Assembly (NCBI RefSeq): GCF_014905615.1
Contig: NZ_AQGU01000023.1
Coordinates: forward strand, 1-64,000
DNA: 64,000 nt
Direction: 5' to 3'
Source of the DNA: Pseudoalteromonas aliena SW19
GTDB taxonomy: Bacteria > Pseudomonadota > Gammaproteobacteria > Enterobacterales > Alteromonadaceae
The translations under genes were made by a program, and so were the position numbers. Shown here piece by piece: positions 25,239 through 33,001 of the stretch (positions are counted from its first letter, which is position 1; each line of letters opens with the position of its first letter). A model generated the notes under the pieces. That model did not search any database and was not told the DNA's origin. It worked only from the letters and a program-made list of their open reading frames with translations.

Positions 25239-25246
25239 ATTACTTT

Positions 25247-25750
25247 TTAAAGTGTACTTTTAGCTTGTATTAATGCTCTTTGAATAGTGAGTTCTAGTTT
25301 TTCTGGTTTAGTAAAAGGTGCGTAGCGCTTAATAGGTGTACCATCTGCGGCAATTAAGAATTTAGTAAAATTCCATTTAATTTTTCGTGTTAAAAAACCT
25401 GGCAAAGCCGACTTTAAATAGCGAAATACAGGGTGTGCGTGTTCACCATTAACATCCGCCTTGGCTGCCATTAAAAAACTGACCCCATAATTAATCAAAC
25501 ATCCTTGCTCTATTTGAGTAGCATCTCCGGGTTCTTGTTGACCAAATTGATTACACGGAAATCCTAAAATAATTAAACCTTGGTCGGCATATTTAGTATG
25601 TAAAGCTTGCAATGACTCATACTGGTAGGTAAATCCACATTCACTTGCGGTATTAACGATAAGTACAACTTTACCTAAAAAATCATTAAAATTAATAGTG
25701 TTACCTTGTAAGCTTGTTGCGCTTAATTGATGAAATTGGTGCATATTCAC
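25247..25750 (-). CDS. Glutathione peroxidase family protein
   Basis: The 167-residue thioredoxin-fold peroxidase has the catalytic Cys38 in NTASECGFT (Cys rather than selenocysteine), the conserved Gln in FPCNQFGQQEPG and the Trp/Asn in KWNFTKFLI. It has no signal peptide, so it acts in the cytoplasm, reducing hydroperoxides with glutathione or thioredoxin. Its closest known type is BtuE/GPx. It is a single gene with its own promoter region upstream. Confidence 0.94.
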   Translation of the reverse strand: MNMHQFHQLSATSLQGNTINFNDFLGKVVLIVNTASECGFTYQYESLQALHTKYADQGLIILGFPCNQFGQQEPGDATQIEQGCLINYGVSFLMAAKADVNGEHAHPVFRYLKSALPGFLTRKIKWNFTKFLIAADGTPIKRYAPFTKPEKLELTIQRALIQAKSTL

Positions 25751-25817
25751 ATCTTTATTATTGTTGTTGGCAGCATTTTAACCCTAGTGCGGTACTTCAT
25801 AAAGTATAAAGATCGCA

Positions 25818-26117
25818 CTAACTTAAAATTAGAAATAACCCCATACCGGCAAGTGTTGTGTAATAAATATTATGTGTTTTATAGGCAACAATAATAGCGA
25901 CAATAGCAGCGCTAAGATAAGGATTTTGCCAGTTCAAGTTTATGCCATCTTCATTTAAAAACACGATCGGCACCCAAATTGCTGTAAGCACAGCAGGTGC
26001 GCTAAAACTTAAAAATTGCTGCATTTTAGGGCCTACCTTAAATGGTAAAGCGCGATGCAAAAACAAATAACGGGTAAAAAATGTAATGCATGCCATTAGT
26101 AAAATAGTCGTCATCAT
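25818..26117 (-). CDS. azlD: AzlD-like branched-chain amino acid export subunit
   Basis: The 99-residue protein has four hydrophobic segments and the AzlD-type core (LPFKVGPKMQQFLSFSAPAVLTAIW). It overlaps the stop of azlC by 4 bp (ATGA), so the two are coupled. AzlC and AzlD form a two-component exporter of branched-chain amino acids or related compounds in the inner membrane. Confidence 0.87.
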   Translation of the reverse strand: MMTTILLMACITFFTRYLFLHRALPFKVGPKMQQFLSFSAPAVLTAIWVPIVFLNEDGINLNWQNPYLSAAIVAIIVAYKTHNIYYTTLAGMGLFLILS

Positions 26118-26818
26118 GCGTTAACTTCCTTTTTAGCAATTAATCTTGCTGTGCTGTAACCCGCGGTCATTGCTAATAGTGCAGAGCAAACAAGCCATAA
26201 CTCAAATCCCGTACTTTTTAAAAGCGTCGCGCTAATACCCGCCACAATGACTGTTACTAATGAGGGGAGGTTTTTAATGCAAGGAATAACTAAAGCAATA
26301 AATGTCGCAGCTATCGCAAAGTCGAGCCCTAAATTAGTTAAGTCGGGTAGCATTGTGCCCGCAATAATGCCAATTAATGTCCAGATGTTCCATGCTATAT
26401 AAAAGCTAAAACCTGCGCTCAGTGCGTATATTAAACGTGTTTTTGTTCTATACGCTTTTCGGTGGTGAGAAAATGCAAAGAGCTCATCGGTTAAAACAAA
26501 GCTCACGGGTAAGCGCCATCGCATAGGTTGGTCAATCACTTTATGACGCACAGCTAAACCGTATAAAAAATGCCGAGAGCTAATGATAAATGTTGTGAAT
26601 AAAATTGTGAGTAACGGGGTATTCCCTGCCATTAATTCAATGGCAACAAGTTGGGCTGAGCCTGCAAAAACTAACAGTGACATAGCTTGTGTTTCGAGTG
26701 CTGTAAAACCATTTTGTATTGCTAGCGAGCCACATAGGATACCCCAAGGGATCACCGCTAAACACAGTGGCAGCATATCTAAAAAACCTTTTAAAATAGC
26801 TTTTTTAACTGGTTGCAT
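26114..26818 (-). CDS. azlC: AzlC family transporter
   Basis: The 234-residue membrane protein has about seven hydrophobic segments and the AzlC motif region GSAQLVAIELMAGNTPLL followed by SSRHFLYGLAVR. It pairs with the AzlD gene, which overlaps its end by 4 bp. It is expected to export branched-chain amino acids. The substrate has not been shown here, and no dedicated regulator is adjacent. Confidence 0.9.
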   Translation of the reverse strand: MQPVKKAILKGFLDMLPLCLAVIPWGILCGSLAIQNGFTALETQAMSLLVFAGSAQLVAIELMAGNTPLLTILFTTFIISSRHFLYGLAVRHKVIDQPMRWRLPVSFVLTDELFAFSHHRKAYRTKTRLIYALSAGFSFYIAWNIWTLIGIIAGTMLPDLTNLGLDFAIAATFIALVIPCIKNLPSLVTVIVAGISATLLKSTGFELWLVCSALLAMTAGYSTARLIAKKEVNA

Positions 26819-26925
26819 GGCATTTACTCTCGTGGCTTGTAGAATGGCTCATAAGGGTACCTTAATATTATGATGTTAAAGTAGTTAACGAATTAGATAA
26901 TACTGTTTTTATGAGGGTAGGCACA

Positions 26926-27582
26926 ATGGCGACGTTAAAAATATGGGATGGATTTATTAGATGCTTTCATTGGTTTTTGGTTGTAAGCATTGCAGTGCTT
27001 TATTTTAGTATTGAAGAGGGCATGATTGAACTTCACTTTATAGCTGGTTTTTTTACATTAGCACTAATTGCAACACGTTTAATATGGGGGATTATTGGTA
27101 GTAAAACAGCTAAACTAAGTGCTCTTATACATTCTCCAAGAGCTGTTTTTAATAGCTTTAAAAGCTCTAAAAATACAATAGGGCATTCTGCGCCAGGCAG
27201 TTATATGGTGCTTGTGTTTTTTGCGCTGATAATAACACAGCTTGTTACTGGATTAATGAGCAGCGATGGTATTTTAACGGATGGGCCACTTGTAGAATAC
27301 GTGTCGAGTGATACGGTTGATTTTGCAAACTGGCTGCATCACCTTAATTTTGACATATTACTTTATGCAATTGGTTTACACGTTTTAGCGATTATTTTTT
27401 ATCGAATAAAAGGTAAGCCGTTAGTAAAAGCGATGATCACAGGTTCAAAAAATTTAAAAGAAGATGAACCACACACTATTGTGACTAAATCACCTTGGTT
27501 AGCATGGGGTATATTTTTTATATTGCTGTTTATCTTAATGATGACATGGGGAAAGGAGCCTATTAATTATTTATTTAGCTAG
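26926..27582 (+). CDS. Cytochrome b561-type membrane protein
   Basis: The ATG at 26926 (MATLKIWDGFIRCFHW) is preceded by GTAGG. An ATG 15 bp further upstream gives a short extension. The 218-residue product has four or five membrane helices with His residues in positions suited to b-type haems (CFHWFL, GHSAPGSYM, WLHHLNFD, GLHVLAI). It is a di-haem cytochrome b561 of the kind that carries electrons to periplasmic c-type cytochromes. The cytochrome c' gene lies just beyond, separated by a mobile repeat and on the opposite strand. Confidence 0.88.
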   Translation: MATLKIWDGFIRCFHWFLVVSIAVLYFSIEEGMIELHFIAGFFTLALIATRLIWGIIGSKTAKLSALIHSPRAVFNSFKSSKNTIGHSAPGSYMVLVFFALIITQLVTGLMSSDGILTDGPLVEYVSSDTVDFANWLHHLNFDILLYAIGLHVLAIIFYRIKGKPLVKAMITGSKNLKEDEPHTIVTKSPWLAWGIFFILLFILMMTWGKEPINYLFS

Positions 27583-27845
27583 GGCCTGTTTATCTTTCGA
27601 GGTTGAATTTGCAGCAGTCTGTTTGGTATTTAGGCAAGGCAGAGCCTATGTAGTGTGGTTATTCCCCATAAATAGGCGATAACGCAGCATAAATGCCAAA
27701 CATGCGCTGCCCTTTGGGTTCTTTCTAGGGGCAATTTACTCTTTGTTGCTCGGTTTTTACTTAGCCCACTAGGTTACAAACCTCGCGCCGCGATTAAATC
27801 CCCCCTAGATTGAACAAGTTTTAATCCTGAAAGGTCAACAGGCCC
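27582..27845. mobile_element. MITE-like family 2 element (264 bp)
   Basis: The ends GGGCCTGTTTATCTTTC and GAAAGGTCAACAGGCCC are inverted repeats with two mismatches, and TA flanks both sides (27580-27581, 27846-27847), as with TA-targeting IS630/mariner-type elements. It encodes no protein of its own. A truncated relative lies at 20635. It occupies nearly all of the gap between the cytochrome b561 and cytochrome c' genes. Confidence 0.82.
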
Positions 27846-27892
27846 TAGGTTGCGTTTATTAATTTGGACCTAAATTTCAATGCGCCTTTGTA

Positions 27893-27919
27893 AAAACGGC
27901 ACAAAGTTAGTGCCGTTTT
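27893..27919 (-). terminator. Terminator of the cytochrome c' gene
   Basis: A perfect 10-bp stem, AAAACGGCAC (27893-27902) with GTGCCGTTTT (27910-27919), and a T-run on the minus strand lie just after the cytochrome c' stop codon. Confidence 0.87.
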
Positions 27920-27933
27920 AGTAAGCAAAGTAA

Positions 27934-28386
27934 TTAGTCTTTAAATTGCTTATGGCAATCTTTACAGCCTTTTGCCCATGCGCCAAATGCTTTACCAATA
28001 ATGGCTTTATCGCCAGATTGTGCTGCTACAGCTAGCTCATCGGCATACTGTTGAAACGCAGTTGCTTTTTTCATAAATGTATCGTTTTCAGACCAAACTG
28101 CACCTAGTGCAGATGTTTCGCCTTTATCGGTACCTTTGTAAAAAGCTTCCCATGGCATTTTTGATAATGCAGCTGCATTATTTGCACGCTTTTTAAATTG
28201 CTCTGCATCAAAAGGAATCTTTCCTTTTAACATTGCACCCATGTCGCTAATTTGAACCGAAATCATAGAAAATGCGGCTTGGCGGTATTCAATGGCATCG
28301 CTTGGTTCTTTGAATGCTGTATTTGCTGATGCACTAAATGCACACATTGTGAGTGCGACAGTTGTTAATATTTTTTTAAATTTCAT
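27934..28386 (-). CDS. Cytochrome c'
   Basis: The 150-residue product has a signal peptide (MKFKKILTTVALTMCAFSASA) and a four-helix-bundle cytochrome c' layout. The single haem-binding motif CKDCH lies eight residues or so from the C-terminus, as is typical. It is exported and acts in the periplasm as an electron carrier or NO/CO-binding protein. It lies next to a cytochrome b561 gene (opposite strand), a common functional pairing. Confidence 0.93.
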   Translation of the reverse strand: MKFKKILTTVALTMCAFSASANTAFKEPSDAIEYRQAAFSMISVQISDMGAMLKGKIPFDAEQFKKRANNAAALSKMPWEAFYKGTDKGETSALGAVWSENDTFMKKATAFQQYADELAVAAQSGDKAIIGKAFGAWAKGCKDCHKQFKD

Positions 28387-28703
28387 GTTTGCCCCTGTTG
28401 AAAATCATAATTAGTGCAATATCTTGTATGTAACGTTATTTTTATTCAAGTAAATGCGACAGCTTAATGAGAAACTAATTTTTTAATCGACTTTATTCAA
28501 TGTTTAAATGATCATTACATATTGAAAAATAGTGCTATTTACTATCCAATTTCCGGATTAAGTACCAAGCATAACTAATGTTTTACTAAAAGATGAGTAA
28601 TACATTTTATGCAAAGTGCTATACCTAGTACTTACTTACCTGTATTACTCAATAAATTAAACGATATTGCCCAATAACAAAAATTTACTATAGTTGTTTT
28701 GTT
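28387..28703. other. Intergenic region upstream of cytochrome c'
   Basis: This is a 317-bp AT-rich gap between the start of the cytochrome c' gene and the end of the DUF2721 gene, both on the minus strand. It should carry the cytochrome c' promoter and the transcript end of the DUF2721 gene. I see no ORF, RNA gene or repeat. Confidence 0.45.
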
Positions 28704-29174
28704 TTAGTCGTTTATATCGATATCAGCGAATATCATACCTCTGCGCATACTACGTGTTGCTAGAAAAACTTCACCAAGTAACGATATAAAAGCACATATA
28801 AGCAATGCCATAGCGGCTACAAAACAGCAAGCAATTGTAACGCCTAAGTTTATAGATTGGATATGGGATAAAAATAATAGCATCACCACAGCGCATACAA
28901 GTAAAGCGCTTAATACACTTAAACTAAAAGCGATATGTATAAAACGAGAGCGCTTTAGCAATGCGCGTAGCTCGGTGGCTAGCGATATATTAAACTCTTC
29001 ATCTGTGCTGACTTTTAACTTTCGCTCCAACTGTCGAGCTCTATCTGTAATGCGTGCTAAACGATTAGACAAAACCCCTAAAGTTGCCGCTATCCCTGTT
29101 ATTAAAAAGACAGGCGCCACGGCTGTTTGAATAACTTTAGCCATAGTTAAAATGTTTATTACTTCATTATTCAT
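28704..29174 (-). CDS. DUF2721 family membrane protein
   Basis: The 156-residue protein has one N-terminal membrane helix (about residues 8-30), a cytoplasmic charged segment (RLARITDRARQLERKL), and two further helices (about 75-135). This order and the RITDRARxLE motif are typical of DUF2721. The function is unknown. It is divergent from the secreted subtilase gene across a 225-bp gap, with no obvious functional link. Confidence 0.87.
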   Translation of the reverse strand: MNNEVINILTMAKVIQTAVAPVFLITGIAATLGVLSNRLARITDRARQLERKLKVSTDEEFNISLATELRALLKRSRFIHIAFSLSVLSALLVCAVVMLLFLSHIQSINLGVTIACCFVAAMALLICAFISLLGEVFLATRSMRRGMIFADIDIND

Positions 29175-29353
29175 ATAATACTCAAAAAAAGTTAGTTTCG
29201 TTTACAATGATTCACAAAGTTTGTTTTTTATTAACTTATTTAAAATCAGCTTGTTATGTTTTTTTTGTTGCTATCGCTCGCTCTTTGTAATTTTTTTGTA
29301 ATGACGGTGTTGATTTGTTTGCAGTTAAAGATTTATATTCGACATACAATTTA

Positions 29354-29379
29354 ATGTATTATTAAACACAATAATACAT
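29354..29379. promoter_or_regulatory. 10-bp inverted repeat upstream of the subtilase gene
   Basis: ATGTATTATT (29354-29363) and AATAATACAT (29370-29379) are perfect inverted repeats with a 6-nt gap, 20 bp before the start codon and just before the GAGGGA ribosome-binding site. It may be an operator or a 5' mRNA hairpin. Confidence 0.5.
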
Positions 29380-29399
29380 AACGTATCTGAGGGAAAATA

Positions 29400-32300
29400 A
29401 TGTCTAAGAATATAATAAAAAGAACGGCTATAGCGACTGCTGTATCAAGTGCTTTTATGGTAACACTTGCAAGTGCTGCAACATTGCCAAATGCAACAAT
29501 TGCATCTCAGCCAGCTGAACAAATAAAAGATTTGGCTTCAGCCAAAAAAGAGCCTTCTGCATACATGATAGTACTTCGTGCAACTACGGCTGTAGATGCA
29601 CAAGTAGCAGGAACTTACCAACAGTCAAGTCATCGTGAAATTACAGCAAATATTGAACAGCTTCAAGATACGATGACTATAGAGTTAAATAGTTTAGACT
29701 TTGATGCAAAAGTAATTGGTAAAACAAAAATATTAGCGCCGACACTTATTGTTCAAGCAACGCCAGAAGCCTTAGCTAAAATAGCGAAAGATTCTCGAGT
29801 AGCTAAAGTGCTACCAATGTTTGATTACGATTTACATGTGGCTGCTACTTCAGAATATATTAATGCAAAGCCGCTTATAGTCGATGGTGTTGCAAGTGGT
29901 AAAGGCCAACGTGTCGCAGTACTTGATACTGGTATTGATTACACCCACAAAGCATTTGGTGGTCCAGGCACAGTTGAAGCCTATAACGAAGCTCAAGCAG
30001 ATCCAGCGACTGTTACTTGGCCACAAGGTATAGTACAAGGCGGTTATGACTTTATTCGTAACGATGCTGATCCAATCGAGCATGATCCTGCTGTTGTTAT
30101 TCCTGATGTAGATGAGCCAACAGATCATGGTACGTCATCATCAAACTCAGTAAATGGTATAGCACCAGATGTTGAGCTTTATGTTTATTCAGTATGTGGC
30201 GGTGGCTGTCCTAGTGCAGCACAAGCAGCAGCATTAGAAGCTGCTATGGATCCTAATGGCGATGGCAATATTTCTGATCGTGTAGATGTTATGAACATGT
30301 CATTAGGTGGCGAGTTTGGTGATACATACACAGGTGGTGGCACGCAGTACCTAATTCAACGAGCTGTTGATTTAGGTGTAAATATGGTTATCTCTGCAGG
30401 TAATGATGGTGACAACCCATTTCGTATTGGTGGTCCAAGTACAACACCGAATGCACTATCTGTAGGCGCGATGACACACCCTACAGTTCAAGTTAGTGTA
30501 GCTACTGGTACTGTCGCGGGTGTTGAAGGTAATATCCAAGGCTCAGGATTTGGTTTGCAGGCTGACTACGCTATTTCAGGCGCTGACATTGACCTAGTTT
30601 ACCCAGATACGAATCAAGATGGTTGTATTGATTTTGCAGCTGATGTTGATTTTACAGGTAAAGCAGTATTAATTGACCGAGGTAGCTGTAATTTCACTAA
30701 AAAAGTACTAAACGCACAAAAACGTGGTGCAGAATTCGTAATGATTGCAAACAACGTTGATGATAATACTCCAGCGTCTATGGGTGGCGGTGATGCAGCT
30801 GTTACTATCAAAAATGTAGGTATTACTTTTGCTGCAGGTGCTGCTTTAAAAGCGCAATTAACTGCCGGTAATAAAGCAACATTTGACATTGATGTAAAAG
30901 TTAAAACGACTTCGGGAGCCGTAGCAACATTCTCTTCTCGTGGTCCTTCGATGGATGGTTTGTTAAAACCAGAAATTACTGCTCCAGGTACAAGTATCAG
31001 TGTTGCTGCAACAGGTACGCAAACAGAAAACAATCCTGTATCAGGTACTTCTTTCTCGGGTCCAATAACCGCAGGTGCTGTGGCAATGATTCGTGAAGCA
31101 CACCCTGAGCGTAATGCATTTGAAATTAAAGCTACAATAATGAATGCGGCTAACCTTGATGTGACAAACAAGCCACTAGCGACTAACCCTGATTCAGAAC
31201 TTGCACCTATTAGTATGATTGGTGCTGGCTTAGTTGATGTAACTAAAGCGGTGAACTTGCCTGTTGCGGCATGGGTTAACAATACTGAATTTAATACTAA
31301 ACAAGCCGCTCTTTCGTTTGGTCTTATGAGTATGACTGAAACAAAATCGTTTACAAAAAATGTAACGGTTAAAAACTTTTCATCAGATTCTAAAACGTAT
31401 GCTCTTCGCACCGAAGCGCGTTACCAAAATGATGAAGACACAGCGGCAATTAGTTGGGACTTCCCTGCATCTGTAACAATCCCTGCTGGCCAAACAACTA
31501 GTTTTGATGTTGTGCTGACGGTAGATCCAACCAAGCTTCCGGCATGGGAACTAGAAAATCCTTTCAGTGCTGAAGATATTGCAGCTAGAAGTGCAGCGCT
31601 TACTTCAATTGAGTTTGATGGCGCGCTAGTATTTAATGATGCAAGCACAGATACAGATCATGATTTACACATTGTGTACCATGCAATGCCAAAAGCAGCA
31701 ACGGCATTGAATGTGTCATCTCAAATTGTTAAAAATGAAATGTCGCTTGTAGTAGAGAACAGTGGACAAACAGAAATAAAGCCATTTGCTGAAAACATTG
31801 CAGTTATGGGTGTTGAAAAAACGTTTGAAGAAGCGGAATTTAATATTCTAGCAACTACTTTCTCTGTGTTTGCAGATAGCTCTTGTGATTCAGGTCTTTT
31901 TGCTACATCGTCAATTCAATTACGTGATCCGTTAACACATGTGTTCCAAGCCGGTTACAGACTTGAAATTGATACTGATAACGACGGTGTATACGACCAA
32001 GTAATGCAAAACTATAATGACCGTGGTCGCAGTACAGCATTCCCAGGACGTAGTCGTACAGTCATTGGAACTACAGATGGTGCTGGAACTGACTCTCTAG
32101 CATGGGTTACTCCTATGTATCACTCAGCGGGTGAAAATACGGTTACATTTTCTGCATGTACAAACCTATTTAATGCTGACTCGTCGTTAGTTGGTAAGCA
32201 AATGAACTTGAAGGTTTCAGTTGGTTACGCTGCTTACCAAACTGGTGTTTTCTCTGAGACAGATAGTGCTGAAGGTTCAACTATTTTTGGTGCGACTCCT

Positions 32301-32864
32301 AGCGTAGCTTTAAAATCTTTAGCAACAGGCGAGGCGGTTACATCAATCAAGCCAGGTGAAAAAGCGATTGTTGAAGCGAGCAGCCCATTTGTATTATCTC
32401 AAACATCAGGTTTAGGAATTGTTAAACTAATGGCTAGCTCTGATTTAGAGCTACCAGCAGTTGTAGCACCAGCCTTAGTTGGTGGTGAATTTACGGTTGT
32501 TGAAGATGCAGCTAACGGAACGGTTGTAGGTGCGTTAACAGTTACAGAGTCTGATCTTGATTTAGAAATTTCAGAGTATTATGTACAGTCTAATACGCAT
32601 CAAGGACTTGGTGTAAATGCTGAAGGGCAAATCGTTGTAACAAATTCGGATTTATTATCAGGTGATTCATCAGCTGAAATTCAAGTGGTTGCAATTGATG
32701 TTCGAGGCAATACCTCAGAACCTGCTATGGCTACTGTGAGTATTACTAAGGTAGTGCCTCCAGTGGTAGTAGAGCCTACGAAAAAGAAAAGTTCAGGCTC
32801 TTTAGCTTGGTTAACACTATTAGTTGCACCTTTTGCATTTACGCGTCGTCGTAAGCAAAAGTAA
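29400..32864 (+). CDS. Secreted S8 (subtilisin-like) serine protease with PA domain
   Basis: The 1154-residue product has a signal peptide (about 1-26), an inhibitor-I9-like propeptide (about 50-150) and a subtilase domain with Asp176 (VAVLDTGID), His243 (DHGTSS) and Ser551 (SGTSFSGP). A protease-associated (PA) domain is inserted between His and Ser (about residues 365-500). Beta-sandwich and cadherin-like parts follow. The C-terminus, KKKSSGSLAWLTLL plus a basic RRRK tail, looks like a GlyGly-CTERM sorting signal, processed by a rhomboid-type peptidase during surface export. Such proteases digest environmental proteins. Confidence 0.93.
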   Translation: MSKNIIKRTAIATAVSSAFMVTLASAATLPNATIASQPAEQIKDLASAKKEPSAYMIVLRATTAVDAQVAGTYQQSSHREITANIEQLQDTMTIELNSLDFDAKVIGKTKILAPTLIVQATPEALAKIAKDSRVAKVLPMFDYDLHVAATSEYINAKPLIVDGVASGKGQRVAVLDTGIDYTHKAFGGPGTVEAYNEAQADPATVTWPQGIVQGGYDFIRNDADPIEHDPAVVIPDVDEPTDHGTSSSNSVNGIAPDVELYVYSVCGGGCPSAAQAAALEAAMDPNGDGNISDRVDVMNMSLGGEFGDTYTGGGTQYLIQRAVDLGVNMVISAGNDGDNPFRIGGPSTTPNALSVGAMTHPTVQVSVATGTVAGVEGNIQGSGFGLQADYAISGADIDLVYPDTNQDGCIDFAADVDFTGKAVLIDRGSCNFTKKVLNAQKRGAEFVMIANNVDDNTPASMGGGDAAVTIKNVGITFAAGAALKAQLTAGNKATFDIDVKVKTTSGAVATFSSRGPSMDGLLKPEITAPGTSISVAATGTQTENNPVSGTSFSGPITAGAVAMIREAHPERNAFEIKATIMNAANLDVTNKPLATNPDSELAPISMIGAGLVDVTKAVNLPVAAWVNNTEFNTKQAALSFGLMSMTETKSFTKNVTVKNFSSDSKTYALRTEARYQNDEDTAAISWDFPASVTIPAGQTTSFDVVLTVDPTKLPAWELENPFSAEDIAARSAALTSIEFDGALVFNDASTDTDHDLHIVYHAMPKAATALNVSSQIVKNEMSLVVENSGQTEIKPFAENIAVMGVEKTFEEAEFNILATTFSVFADSSCDSGLFATSSIQLRDPLTHVFQAGYRLEIDTDNDGVYDQVMQNYNDRGRSTAFPGRSRTVIGTTDGAGTDSLAWVTPMYHSAGENTVTFSACTNLFNADSSLVGKQMNLKVSVGYAAYQTGVFSETDSAEGSTIFGATPSVALKSLATGEAVTSIKPGEKAIVEASSPFVLSQTSGLGIVKLMASSDLELPAVVAPALVGGEFTVVEDAANGTVVGALTVTESDLDLEISEYYVQSNTHQGLGVNAEGQIVVTNSDLLSGDSSAEIQVVAIDVRGNTSEPAMATVSITKVVPPVVVEPTKKKSSGSLAWLTLLVAPFAFTRRRKQK

Positions 32865-32886
32865 TTTTATAATCTGATAGTTATAT

Positions 32887-32910
32887 AAAGGGAGCTTCGG
32901 CTCCCTTTTT
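32887..32910 (+). terminator. Terminator of the subtilase gene
   Basis: AAAGGGAGC and GCTCCCTTT enclose a TTCG tetraloop, followed by T residues: a textbook intrinsic terminator directly behind the subtilase stop. Confidence 0.92.
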
Positions 32911-33001
32911 ACATTGCTTCACAAACTTAGTAACTACAAAGTCTAATTTTAGGTATATTTAATTACTTAATAAAAAATAAATATAACAAGGACTTTAACT
33001 G

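Noticed and set aside
30614..31411. A 265-codon frame on the minus strand inside the subtilase gene
   Set aside because: It lies entirely opposite a gene with clear domains, has Ala/Val/Ser-rich shadow composition and no ribosome-binding site.
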